A stretch of 57,159 bases of DNA from CAXQZU01 sp964228555 (GTDB taxonomy: Bacteria; Planctomycetota; PLA2; JAEUHO01), in the NCBI GenBank assembly GCA_964228555.1, contig CAXQZU010000005.1:1-57159 (forward strand), in the 5' to 3' direction. The notes under the pieces are model-generated. The model was not told where the DNA came from and did not search any database. It saw nothing but the letters and a program-made list of their open reading frames with translations. Positions within the stretch are counted from its first letter, which is position 1; each line of letters begins with the position of its first letter. Position numbers and translations under genes: made by a program. Below are positions 19,120 to 27,297 of this stretch, piece after piece.

Positions 19120-19865
19120 GCGGCGGCCTGCAGGCCGCCTGGTTCCGCGAGGCCACGGCCGCGCTGGCCCGCCTGGAGCGCGAGGCGCAGGGCGAGGTCG
19201 AGGCGGCGGCCCTGCTGACTGCCGAGCGCATGGCCGCAGGCGGTGCGCTGCACCACTTCGACACGGGCCACACGGCGCGCGAGCCCGTGCGCCGGGCCGG
19301 CGGGCTCGTGGCGCTGCACGCCATCGAGGTGGACTACCGGCTGCAGCACCCGCTGCCGCCGGGACGCGAGCCGGGCGGGCTCAAGCAGTCCTACTACTAC
19401 GACAGCGAGGAGCTGGGCCGGATGGTGGCGCAGCGCAGCCACCTGCGCGCGGGCGACGTGCTGTGGCTGGTGTCGAACTCGGGTCGCGAGGCCTTCCCGC
19501 TGGCGCTGGCGCTGGAGGCACGCGCGCGCGGCGTGGCGGTGGTGGCGGTCACCTGCGTGGCGTTCAGCCGTGCCGCCGAGGCGCGCCACCCCAGCGGCCG
19601 GCGGCTCTACGAGGTAGCCGACCGCGTGATCGACACGCGGGGGCCCGTGGGCGATGCCTGCGTGCCCGTGCCCGCGCTGGGCACGCCCATCGCGCCGCTC
19701 TCGGGCCTGCTCAACGTGGCAGCCTGCTGGGCGCTGGTGTCGGCCACCATCGAGGCCCTCATGGCGCGCGGCGTCACGCCCAGCGTCTACCGCAGCGTCA
19801 ACCTGCCCGACGGCTTCGCGTGGAACGATCGCGTCGAGGCGGCCTACCGCACGCGCGGCATCTGA
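19116..19865 (+). CDS. SIS-domain protein (UPF0309-like sugar isomerase family)
   Basis: A 249-residue single SIS (sugar isomerase) domain protein starting at GTG 19116, whose GTGA overlaps the selD stop. Family features are FDTGHTAREPVRRAGGLVALHAIEV at the N-terminal phosphosugar site, the Ser-rich LVSNSGREAFPLALALEAR loop, a later VAVTCVAFSRAAEARHPSGRRLYEVADRVID and LSGLLNVAACWALVSATIEALMARGVTP. The arrangement matches the UPF0309 group, whose substrate is not known; SIS domains usually bind or isomerise phosphosugars. The tight overlap implies translational coupling with selD. A link to selenium use is only positional, and I do not claim one. Confidence 0.85.
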   Translation: MSGGLQAAWFREATAALARLEREAQGEVEAAALLTAERMAAGGALHHFDTGHTAREPVRRAGGLVALHAIEVDYRLQHPLPPGREPGGLKQSYYYDSEELGRMVAQRSHLRAGDVLWLVSNSGREAFPLALALEARARGVAVVAVTCVAFSRAAEARHPSGRRLYEVADRVIDTRGPVGDACVPVPALGTPIAPLSGLLNVAACWALVSATIEALMARGVTPSVYRSVNLPDGFAWNDRVEAAYRTRGI

Positions 19866-19881
19866 GCGCGCGCCCGGCGCG

Positions 19882-20487
19882 CTAGGGCGGCGGCGCGTTG
19901 CGCGCGCCCAGGATGTAGGCCTTGAGGGCGGCGCGGTTCGCCGGGTTCCCGAGGTCGGCCGTCGTGAGGTTCACCACCGCGTGCACGCGACCGTAGGGAT
20001 CCAGCACCACGCAGTCGCGGTTGGCCACCTGCCACAGGTCCCACACGCCGGCGAGGGCCGTGTCCTGCGTCCAGCCCAGCGTGCGGCCGGCGCAGATGGC
20101 GGCGTTGCCGGACTCGGATCCCACGGCGTTGGTGCCGCGACCGTCGAGGGGCTGCGTCGCATCCTCGGCGCGCAGCTCGCTGCACAGGTCATCGAGGTGC
20201 CCGAACTGGGCCTGGCAGTAGCTTCAGGTGGCGTGCCCGAAGTACCACACGCTGGCGTGGCCGGCCGAGAGGGCGGGCCCGACGGCTTGCTGGTAGGACG
20301 GCGATGCGGGGTTGATGTCCGTGAGCGCCCACGCACCGGGGACGCTGCCCACCACGAGGCCGGTCGCCGGCGGCTCGTCGGGCGAGGCGCTGCTGCCGCC
20401 GCCGCCCCCGCAGCCGCCCAGCCACGCCAGCAGCAGGATGCCCAGCCGCCGGCCGAGGCGAGGGAGGAGGTCGTCGGGGCCGCGCAT
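19882..20487 (-). CDS. Putative selenocysteine-containing thioredoxin-like lipoprotein (UxxC)
   Basis: A 201-residue product if TGA at 20226-20224 is read as selenocysteine. ATG 20487 gives a signal with lipobox LGGC and then a Gly/Ser-rich linker, so the protein would be an anchored envelope lipoprotein. Around the TGA the frame reads ASVWYFGHAT-U-SYCQAQFGHL: a beta-strand leading into U88-S-Y-C91, the place of the CxxC in thioredoxin and redoxin folds. Coding continues 113 codons past the TGA, with VANRDCVVLDPYGRVHAVVNLT, a typical late redoxin strand pair. GGAGG is only one base before the ATG, an unusual spacing. The gene is convergent with and 16 bp from the selA-selD-SIS operon. A pseudogene with one nonsense base is the alternative; codon use stays coding-like on both sides. 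Confidence 0.8.
20195..20213 (-). promoter_or_regulatory. SECIS-like hairpin of the UxxC lipoprotein gene
   Basis: Read on the minus strand, AGG and CCC pair with GGG and CCT, with a two-base CA bulge, around the five-base loop AGTTC. The loop begins 17 bases after the UGA (16 bases lie between), and G is its second base. Spacing and the early loop G agree with the bacterial SECIS pattern. The stem is short, so this is weaker than the selD element. Confidence 0.5.
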
Positions 20488-20585
20488 GCCTCCAGCCTAG
20501 CCGTGCCCGTCGCGGGCGTGGGGGCGGGGCGCGGGCCCCGTGGAGGGTGACGGGGTGCGTCCGGCCCCGGGCCCACAATCCATGC

Positions 20586-21374
20586 ATGCGCGTGATCTCC
20601 TGGAACGTCAACGGCCTGCGCGCGTGTGCCACCAAGGGCTTCGGTCGCTGGCTGGACGGCAGTGCGGCGGAGGTGGTGGGGCTGCAGGAGGTGCGGGCGC
20701 GGCCCGAGCAGGTGCCCCCGGAGGTGGCCCGCCCGCCGGGCTGGCACGTGCATCTCGTGGCGGCGCAGCGCCCGGGCTACAGCGGCGTGGGCCTCTACGC
20801 GCGGCGCGAGCCCGACGACGTGCAGGTGTCGCTGGGCGAGGAGCGCTTCGATGCCGAGGGCCGCCTCCAGGTGGCGCGCTTCGGCAGGCTCGTGGTGGCC
20901 AACGCCTACTTCCCCAACGGCAACGGCAAGGACCGCGACAACAGCCGCATCCCCTACAAGCTGGACTTCTACCGCGCGCTGTTCAGCCTGGTCGAGCGCC
21001 AGCGTCGCGCCGGGCGCCGCGTGCTGGTGATGGGCGACTTCAACACCGCGCATCGCGAGATCGACCTTGCCCGCCCACGCGAGAACGTGGAGACCAGCGG
21101 CTTCCGTCCCGAGGAGCGTGAGGAGCTCGACCGCTGGCTGCGGGCCGGGTGGGTGGACACCTTCCGGGCCTTCGAGCACGGGCCGGGCCACTACTCGTGG
21201 TGGTCGCAGCGCGGCGGCGCACGCGCCCGCAACGTGGGCTGGCGCATCGACTACGTGCTGTGCTCGCCCAGCGTGCGTCCCTTCCTGCGCGGCGCCTTCC
21301 TGCAGCCCACGGTGAAGGGCTCCGACCACTGCCCCGTGGGCGTGGACCTCGACGAGGCGGTGCTGCGGCGCTGA
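20586..21374 (+). CDS. xthA: Exodeoxyribonuclease III (AP endonuclease, ExoIII/ExoA family)
   Basis: A 262-residue metal-dependent nuclease for base excision repair, cutting 5' of abasic sites and trimming 3' ends. The fold motifs are in order: ISWNVNGLRA at the N-terminus, GLQEVRA (metal-binding Glu), YSGVGLYARRE, ANAYFPNG, the catalytic GDFNTAHREIDL, GWRIDYVLCS and the terminal GSDHCPVGVDL with its catalytic His. ATG 20586 was chosen because MRVISWNVNG is the normal beginning; the frame is open further upstream but not conserved. It is divergent from the UxxC lipoprotein gene, with about 100 bp between starts, so their promoters lie back to back. Confidence 0.95.
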   Translation: MRVISWNVNGLRACATKGFGRWLDGSAAEVVGLQEVRARPEQVPPEVARPPGWHVHLVAAQRPGYSGVGLYARREPDDVQVSLGEERFDAEGRLQVARFGRLVVANAYFPNGNGKDRDNSRIPYKLDFYRALFSLVERQRRAGRRVLVMGDFNTAHREIDLARPRENVETSGFRPEEREELDRWLRAGWVDTFRAFEHGPGHYSWWSQRGGARARNVGWRIDYVLCSPSVRPFLRGAFLQPTVKGSDHCPVGVDLDEAVLRR

Positions 21375-21406
21375 GGCGGCGCCGGCAGGGGCGAACGCGC
21401 GCGCCG

Positions 21407-22660
21407 CTAGATCACCATGCGCTCGGGGTCCTTGCGCGCCTCGCCCGCCAGCAGCGGTGCCAGCGCGAAGGCCTCGAGGTCGAAGAGTGGCGGCGCGCCC
21501 GTGAGCAGGTCGGCGATGGCGCGGCCGGCGGCGGGGGCGTGCATGATGCCGTGGCCCGAGAAGCCCGAGGCGTGGACGAGGCCGGGCAGGCGCGGGTCCG
21601 GCCCGAGGATCGCCTTGTCGTCGGGCGTGACCTCGTAGTAGCCGCAGGTGACGTGCTGCACGCCGCCCTCGTCGGCCAGCCACGGCATGAACTCGGCCAG
21701 CGCGGCGAGCACCTCCACGCCGTAGTCCTCGACGCCCCGGCCGTAGCCCGGCTCCACCGTGTCCTGCTCGCGCTCCAGGCGCTGCCCGTCCTGCGGCGGC
21801 GGCGGGTAGCCGTGGCTGCCCTCCGGCCGCTCCGGCCGCTCGTCCCAGCCCATCAGCAGGCCGTTGCTCTCGGGCCGCGCGTAGGGCCCGAGGTCGCCCA
21901 CCACCAGCGGGAAGTGCTCCACGCGTCGCTCGCGGAACTGCGGCGTGACGTAGAGATAGCGCTTGACTGCCACCACCGGCACCGGGGCGCCTGCGCGCGC
22001 GGCCACGTCGCGCGCCCACCATCCGGCGCACAGCACCACCTGCGAGCAGGCAATCCGGATGCTGCCGTTGACCACCACGCCCGCCACGCGGCCGTGCTGC
22101 ACGACGATGTCGGTCACCTCGGCCTGCTGGCGCACGACGGCGCCTCGGCGCTGCGCGGCCTGGGCGTAGCCCGAGGCGATCTCGCTGGGACGCAGGAAGC
22201 CGTCGCTGGGGCACCACGTGGCCCCGGCCAGGGCCTCGACCGCGAAGGCACCCTGCAGGCCGGGCAGCCGGTCCACGTCCGGCGGCGCCAGCGCCTGCAC
22301 GTCCTCGAGGCCCTGCGACTGCTGGAAGCGCACCCGCTCGCGCGCGGCGGCGAACTCCTCGGCGTCCCGGTAGAGGAACAGGTAGCCGTTGGCGTGGAAC
22401 ACGCTCTCCACGCCGAGGTCCTGCGCGAAGCTGCGGTAGGCCGCGCCGCTGTAGCGGCTCATCTTCACGTGCTCGACGCTGCTGAACTGCTGCCGGAAGG
22501 CGGCCGCCGAGCGGCTGGTGCTGCCCGCGGCGATGGCGGTCTTCTCCAGCAGCACCACCGAGAGGCGGCTGCGCGTGGCCAGGTGCCAGGCCACCGAGGC
22601 CCCGATCACGCCGGCGCCCACCACCACGACATCCGCGCGTTCGGGATAGGGACCGGGCAC
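21407..22660 (-). CDS. FAD-dependent oxidoreductase of the DAO family (sarcosine oxidase-like)
   Basis: A 417-residue flavoprotein that starts at GTG 22660. The FAD dinucleotide motif GAGVIGASVAWHLA is at residues 15-28, with the ribose-binding glutamate in VVLLEK. AGSTSRSAAAFRQQ follows, then a substrate domain and the C-terminal GYYEVTPDDKAILGPDPRLPGLVHASGFSGHGIMHAPAAG, the usual second FAD contact region. These features place it among sarcosine oxidase beta or dimethylglycine-type amine oxidases. An insert around residues 270-300 (GYPPPPQDGQRL) is rather long. The substrate is unknown, and no partner subunits of a heterotetrameric oxidase are nearby, so it is probably a single-subunit enzyme. 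Confidence 0.9.
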   Translation of the reverse strand: MPGPYPERADVVVVGAGVIGASVAWHLATRSRLSVVLLEKTAIAAGSTSRSAAAFRQQFSSVEHVKMSRYSGAAYRSFAQDLGVESVFHANGYLFLYRDAEEFAAARERVRFQQSQGLEDVQALAPPDVDRLPGLQGAFAVEALAGATWCPSDGFLRPSEIASGYAQAAQRRGAVVRQQAEVTDIVVQHGRVAGVVVNGSIRIACSQVVLCAGWWARDVAARAGAPVPVVAVKRYLYVTPQFRERRVEHFPLVVGDLGPYARPESNGLLMGWDERPERPEGSHGYPPPPQDGQRLEREQDTVEPGYGRGVEDYGVEVLAALAEFMPWLADEGGVQHVTCGYYEVTPDDKAILGPDPRLPGLVHASGFSGHGIMHAPAAGRAIADLLTGAPPLFDLEAFALAPLLAGEARKDPERMVI

Positions 22661-22708
22661 GCAGGGCCTCCGCTGCCCGGGCCCCTGCGGCCCGCCAGGC
22701 GTGCGGGA

Positions 22709-24238
22709 TCATCGGGCATCCCGCCCCCAAGCCGAGCCGGGGCCAGGGCGGCTGCCCCTGCCCGCACGCGGGGGACCTCCACCGGCCACCACGGGGCCGC
22801 GCGCGCGGCGCGCCCGACGCACCCGGATGGCGGCCACGCCTGCGAGCGTGAGGCCGCCAGCCACTGAGAGCGCGAGGGCCCATGGCCGCCACGCGTCGTC
22901 CTCGGCGTCCCCGACGGGGGCGAGCGCATGCGGGTCGCCCGGGCCGCGTGTGTGGCTGGCGGCCTCTACGGGCGCAGCGCCGCGTGCCTCCGGGCTGCGC
23001 ACCTCCAGCCGTCCCGGGCGACGGCGTGCTGCCGTGCCGGCCCCGGAGGCGGCGTCCCGCCCGGACCGCAGGCGGGCGAGGCGCTCGCGCAGGCCGCCCG
23101 CCTGCGGCACCGGCTCGCCCGCCACCTGCTCGATGCGGGCCAGCAGCCGCTCGGCCTCGTCGAGCCGGCCCAAGGCCTGCGCGGCGCTGACGGCGGGCAG
23201 CAGCCCTGCCCACAGGCTCTCGTCGCGGTGGGCGCTGTGCATCAGGTGCTCGTCCTCCAGGGCGAGACGGTAGATGGCCAGCGCCTCCTCCAGCGCGCCC
23301 GAGGCCAGCGCGCAGGAGGCGGAGCAGAGCAGGAAGCCGCCCGCCTGCGTGTTGCCACGCAGGGAGGTGCACAGCTGCGCGAGGTCGTCCACGAACAGCG
23401 ACCCGGGCCGCACCGTGCCAGCCGGCCGCAGCAGGCCGGTGGGCGAGAGCAGCCCGTGGGCGAGGTGGAGGTCCCAGAAGGCCAGCCGCGCCCGCGTCTC
23501 GTCGTCGTGGGCGGCCTGCCGGCCCGCGTGCGCGTGCTCGTGCGCCTGCGTGATGCGCCCGGCCCGGTAGGCGGCGCGCGCGGCTTGCTCGTGCAGCAGC
23601 GCGGGAGGGCCCCAGGCCGGCAGCGGGGCCTCGGCCATCGCCTCGGCCCACATCGAGGCCGTCAGCAGGTCGCCCTCCAGCGTCGCGTGGTGCAGCAGCG
23701 CCGGCGGCGCGTGCGCGCGGATGTGGGCTTGCGCGAACGCATGCAGCGGCGCCCCTGGATCGTCCTGCGGCGGCGCGGGCCGCTCCAGCCAGGCCCAGGC
23801 GGCGGCGCCCAGCGCGAGGGCATCGGGAGCGAGGTGCTCGCCCAGTGCGAGGTCCAGCAAGGAGAGCCGTACCAGCGCATCGAGGGGATGCGCGTCGTCG
23901 AGGTCCGCCAGCGCGGCCCGCAGGCAGGCGTCGGCCCGCACCACCCCGTGCGGCACGAGTCGCCACGCCTCGGCCGCGCTGGCGTAGATCGATGCGCGGG
24001 CGTGCCCCGGCGCGAGGCGGGCGGCGCAGGCCTCCATGGCGGTGGCCCAGGCCTCGCGTTGCGCCGCGCCCTGCACCCACCCGGGATCCGGCGCGTAGGG
24101 CGGATAGCCCTGCAGCACGGCGTGCGTGTGCTCGGGCAGTGACTCGTCGGCACGGCCGCCGGGCGCGGCCAAGCAGCCCAGCACGAGCATGAGCACCAGC
24201 GCGCCCGCTGCCGGGCCCGCCTGCGGCAGCGGGCTCAC
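22709..24238 (-). CDS. Putative lipoprotein with helical repeats and a C-terminal membrane anchor; function unknown
   Basis: A 509-residue product. GTG 24238 overlaps the upstream stop as GTGA; an ATG at 24247 would overlap by 13 bases and is the alternative. The N-terminus has a hydrophobic segment with a lipobox-like VLGC. The main body is alpha-helical and Ala/Leu-rich with TPR-like spacing (for example ALEEALAIYRLALEDEHLMH, then AQALGRLDEAERLLARIEQVAG near residue 390). After a low-complexity Arg/Pro/Gly linker, one transmembrane helix (WALALSVAGGLTLAGVAAI) is followed by a basic tail. I do not recognise a family. It is translationally coupled to the exported protein at 24235. Confidence 0.75.
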   Translation of the reverse strand: MSPLPQAGPAAGALVLMLVLGCLAAPGGRADESLPEHTHAVLQGYPPYAPDPGWVQGAAQREAWATAMEACAARLAPGHARASIYASAAEAWRLVPHGVVRADACLRAALADLDDAHPLDALVRLSLLDLALGEHLAPDALALGAAAWAWLERPAPPQDDPGAPLHAFAQAHIRAHAPPALLHHATLEGDLLTASMWAEAMAEAPLPAWGPPALLHEQAARAAYRAGRITQAHEHAHAGRQAAHDDETRARLAFWDLHLAHGLLSPTGLLRPAGTVRPGSLFVDDLAQLCTSLRGNTQAGGFLLCSASCALASGALEEALAIYRLALEDEHLMHSAHRDESLWAGLLPAVSAAQALGRLDEAERLLARIEQVAGEPVPQAGGLRERLARLRSGRDAASGAGTAARRRPGRLEVRSPEARGAAPVEAASHTRGPGDPHALAPVGDAEDDAWRPWALALSVAGGLTLAGVAAIRVRRARRARGPVVAGGGPPRAGRGSRPGPGSAWGRDAR

Positions 24239-25335
24239 CGGCCCCATCCCGGCAGGCCCTCGTGCGGCGTCCAGCCGCCGTCGCCACGCTCGGGCCCGCG
24301 AGGCGCGTGCCGCGGCAGGGCGGCCTCCGGGATGGGCTCGCGATCCGCGGGCGGCTCCCAGGGCAGCGCTCGGCCGGGCTCGGCGTGCAGGTCGGGCTCG
24401 TCGAGCACGCGCGGCGGGTGCGCCGCAGGCGAGGCCGTGCGGGGCGCGGCCTCGCGGGCCGGGGGCGGGGCCACGGGAGCGGCGGGCGGCGTCAGCACCG
24501 GCGCGGGGCGAGGGCGGGGGAAGGTGCCGAGGTCCACGGGCGGCGTGCTGCCGTCGCAGGGCGCGTCCCACAGGCGGAAGCGCACGCCGAGGCTGGCCTG
24601 CCGCCGCAGCGTGACACGCTCGCGCCCGCAGTCCACCAGCACCTCGCCGGCGGCGTGCACGTGGTCGCCCGTGAGCGGGTTCTTGGTCCACCACGCGTAG
24701 CGGCGTGTCACGGACAGGTCGAGGTCGAGCGTCAGGTCGGCCAGCTCGAACCAGCCCTCCCAGTCGATCACGTGGCCGGGCGCGGCCTCGATGCGCTGCG
24801 TGACCTGGCGCACCTCTTGCAGCGTGCGGCCGTGGGCGACCCCGGTCTTGGCGCTGGCGGCGGTGGACAGCGCCACCGCCTTGAGCTCGACCTGCACCTC
24901 GCCCTCGACGCGCCAGTCGGTGCTGTCGCCCTCGGCGATGCTCACGCTCACGCTGGCGTCGGTGCTGCCCCAGGGGCAGGAAGCCACGGTGCCGGTGCCG
25001 CGCAGCACCATCCACGACTTGCCCAGCCGGGCGACCGGCGTGGAGGCCGGCGCGTACGCGCAGGCGCCGGCGTCGAGGTGCAGCGTGTCCTCGCGGCGCG
25101 CTCCCCAGCGGTCCTGCCGCACGAAGAGGCCGAAGCCCGGCTGCGAGCGCAGCGCTTGCGCGCTGGGCGCGGCGCAGTCCTCGCAGCCCTCCGCGCGGGC
25201 CGGGCTCGCGGGCAGGCTGGCCAGCAGCAGCCCCAGCAAGGCCTGCCATCCGAGGCGCAGGCGCGGCGCCGGCGGGGGCCGGGTCGCGTGCGGACGGGAG
25301 GTGGGGGACGTGGGGGACGAGGGCAGCCTGCGCAT
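24235..25335 (-). CDS. Exported protein of unknown function
   Basis: A 366-residue secreted protein. ATG 25335 has GGAG ten bases upstream and gives a Pro/Ser/Arg-rich leader followed by a signal helix (LGWQALLGLLLASLPASPARA). The mature start carries a Cys pair (EGCEDCAAPS). The central ~200 residues are beta-rich with several Trp (SWMVLRGTGTVASCPWGS, HVIDWEGWFELADLTLDLDLSVTRRYAWW, VDCGRERVTLRRQ), suggesting an extracytoplasmic beta-sandwich. The last ~90 residues are a low-complexity Pro/Ala/Arg linker with PWEPPADREP-like motifs. No enzymatic motif is visible. It forms a two-gene unit with the downstream lipoprotein, so the two products probably act together at the envelope. Confidence 0.75.
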   Translation of the reverse strand: MRRLPSSPTSPTSRPHATRPPPAPRLRLGWQALLGLLLASLPASPARAEGCEDCAAPSAQALRSQPGFGLFVRQDRWGARREDTLHLDAGACAYAPASTPVARLGKSWMVLRGTGTVASCPWGSTDASVSVSIAEGDSTDWRVEGEVQVELKAVALSTAASAKTGVAHGRTLQEVRQVTQRIEAAPGHVIDWEGWFELADLTLDLDLSVTRRYAWWTKNPLTGDHVHAAGEVLVDCGRERVTLRRQASLGVRFRLWDAPCDGSTPPVDLGTFPRPRPAPVLTPPAAPVAPPPAREAAPRTASPAAHPPRVLDEPDLHAEPGRALPWEPPADREPIPEAALPRHAPRGPERGDGGWTPHEGLPGWGR

Positions 25336-25415
25336 GGGCGGGATCTCCGGGGGAGCGGGCGCGCACCCGCGCGCCAGCCCCCCGGACCCGCGCCTGCGCG
25401 CGCCGCGGTCACGCG

Positions 25416-26171
25416 CTAGGCGCGGCCCCCGTCCACCGGCAGCACCAGCCCCGTGAGCCACGGGTGCGTGAGCAGGAAGCAGGTCGCCTCCACCACGTCG
25501 TCGGGCGAGCCCCAGCGCCCCAGCAGCGTGGTGGCCGCGATGCGCGCGTGCTCGGCGGCCTCCATCCCCTCGGGGGGCAGCACCGGGCCCGGGGCCACGG
25601 CGTTCACGCGCACCTCGGGCGCAAAGGCGCGCGCGAAGCCTTGCGTGATGCTGGCCACGGCGGCCTTGCTGGCGCTGTAGGGGATGGCGCTGGCGTAGGC
25701 CTTGCGCGCGGAGGCGCAGGCGATGTTCACGATGGCGCCGTGGCCGCGTGCGCGCATGCGCGGGCCCAGGTGCGTGCCCAGCAGCCACGCACTGCGCGCG
25801 TTGACCGCCATGAGCCGGTCGAAGGCCTCGGCGTCCGGCAGCGTGGGGGGCGTGCGCTCGAACAGGCCCGCGTTGTGCACCAGCACGTCCACGCCGCCGC
25901 TGGCCTGCCACGCGGCCTCGCACAGCCGCGAGGTGGCGATGGGGTCGCCGAGGTCGGCGCACAGCACCTCGGCGCGCGTGCCCTGCGCCTGCAGGGTGGC
26001 GGCCAGCGCGCGGGCCGCGGCCTCGCCCCGGTGGGCGTGCAGCAGCAGGTGCGCTCCCTCGGCGGCGAGGCGCAGCACCAGCGCACGGCCGAGCCTGCGC
26101 GAGGAGCCCGTCACCAGGGCCCAGCGCCCCGCCAGCGGGACCTTCGTCGCGTGCGGCATGAGGCCTTGCAT
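25416..26171 (-). CDS. SDR-family oxidoreductase, pteridine-reductase-like
   Basis: A 251-residue short-chain dehydrogenase/reductase. The cofactor motif is TGSSRRLGRAL near residue 21. The TGxxxRxG form with an early Arg is the signature of pteridine reductases and FolM-like dihydrofolate/dihydromonapterin reductases, rather than the usual TGxxxGxG, and it predicts NADPH use. The NAG strand (VHNAGLFERT), the active-site YSASKAA (Tyr/Lys) and the C-terminal VDGGRA are present. The likely substrate is a dihydropterin, but that is inference. ATG 26171 and a second in-frame ATG at 26159 are both possible starts. Upstream is the divergent NYN-domain gene. Confidence 0.88.
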   Translation of the reverse strand: MQGLMPHATKVPLAGRWALVTGSSRRLGRALVLRLAAEGAHLLLHAHRGEAAARALAATLQAQGTRAEVLCADLGDPIATSRLCEAAWQASGGVDVLVHNAGLFERTPPTLPDAEAFDRLMAVNARSAWLLGTHLGPRMRARGHGAIVNIACASARKAYASAIPYSASKAAVASITQGFARAFAPEVRVNAVAPGPVLPPEGMEAAEHARIAATTLLGRWGSPDDVVEATCFLLTHPWLTGLVLPVDGGRA

Positions 26172-26304
26172 GGGTGCAAGGGTAGCCCGGTGGGCGCGAT
26201 GCTAGGCAGGGCCGCTGCTCCACGGCTAGAACCCCCGGTGTTGCACCCGCGCGGGCCCCGCCTGCGCGATCCCTCGATGCGTCCCATTCCTCGGAGCCCT
26301 TGCG

Positions 26305-27297
26305 ATGTCTGACCCGCGTGCCCATGTCGCCGTGCTGGTGGACGTGTCGGACCTGCGCAGCGCGCTCGGGGCGGGCGAGGCGCCCACCGAGGGCTGGGGT
26401 GCCGCCAGCGCCGGCGACCTGGCGCGGGCGCTCATGCGCTACGCCGCCCAGCTGGGCCGCGTGAGCATGGCGCGGGCCTACGCCGACTGGTCCACGCTGG
26501 GCACGGCGGCGCGCGAGCTCACCGCGGCGCGGCTGCAGCCGGTGCTGGTGCCCAGCACCGTGGCCGGCGACGATCGCTCGCACGTGCAGCTGGCCGTGGA
26601 CGCGCTGCAGGCCCTGTTTGCCGGCGACGAGCCGGACGCCTTCCTGCTGGTGACCAGCGACCCCACCATGCTGCCCCTGGTGCAGGCGCTGCGCGCCGAC
26701 GGCAGCGAGGTGCTGGTGGTGTCGCCCCATGCCGCGGCCGACGACGAGCTGCGCGGCGAGGCGGACCGCTTCGTCACCCTCGAGGACGTGCTGGCCGGCG
26801 CGCCGGCGGAGCCGGCCGCGGCGCGCGAGCGTGGCGGCGAGGCCCCCGAGGCGCGCGGCGGCTGGGGCGGCCGCGGCGGCGAGCGCGGCGGACGGCCGGG
26901 CCGCCCGCCGCATCCCACGCCCATCGACGGGCCCGAGGTGGACTTCGCCGCCTATGACTGGGCGCCCTTCGTGCGCCTCATCGACGAGCTGGAGCAGCGC
27001 CTGCCCTTCGTGGGCGTGCGCTACCTCGTGAACAAGGTGCTGGCGCCGCACAATTGCGGCACCGACGACCCGCGCCTCAAGCGTGAGCTGATGAACCGCG
27101 CCGTGGACGAGGGCATGCTGGAGATGTTCCCGGTCTCCAACGTGGGCGAGCGCGCCGACCCGGTGACGGCCTGCCGCCTGGACCGGGCCAACGCCGCGGT
27201 GCTGGCCGTGCTGGGCAGCACGCCGCCCCCTCCGCCCATCTCCGAGGACCCGCTGCGCCGCGCCGCGGCGCCCGGCAGCAGCGGCCTGCTGGACTAG
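26305..27297 (+). CDS. NYN-domain protein with Arg/Gly-rich linker and C-terminal OST-HTH-like domain
   Basis: A 330-residue LabA/DUF88-type protein. The N-terminal ~165 residues form a NYN (PIN-like) domain: VAVLVDVSDLRSAL with its metal-binding Asp, a later DRSHVQLAVDALQALF, and LLVTSDPTMLPLVQALRADGSEVLVV. These domains are ribonuclease-like, although a metal-site residue count cannot be confirmed by eye. A linker with GGRGGERGGRPGR repeats (about residues 180-205) is RGG-box-like and would bind RNA. The C-terminal region (FVRLIDELEQRLPFVGVRYLVNKV, RELMNRAVDEGMLEMF) looks like an OST-HTH/LOTUS winged helix. An RNA-processing role is inferred. The stop overlaps the convergent gene by 4 bases. 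Confidence 0.85.
   Translation: MSDPRAHVAVLVDVSDLRSALGAGEAPTEGWGAASAGDLARALMRYAAQLGRVSMARAYADWSTLGTAARELTAARLQPVLVPSTVAGDDRSHVQLAVDALQALFAGDEPDAFLLVTSDPTMLPLVQALRADGSEVLVVSPHAAADDELRGEADRFVTLEDVLAGAPAEPAAARERGGEAPEARGGWGGRGGERGGRPGRPPHPTPIDGPEVDFAAYDWAPFVRLIDELEQRLPFVGVRYLVNKVLAPHNCGTDDPRLKRELMNRAVDEGMLEMFPVSNVGERADPVTACRLDRANAAVLAVLGSTPPPPPISEDPLRRAAAPGSSGLLD

Noticed and set aside
20224..20226. The TGA in the thioredoxin-like gene as a plain nonsense mutation or true stop
   Set aside because: Coding character continues for 113 codons, the TGA sits at the redox-Cys position of a CxxC, the gene is beside selA-selD, and a SECIS-like hairpin follows. A pseudogene cannot be excluded, but it explains less.
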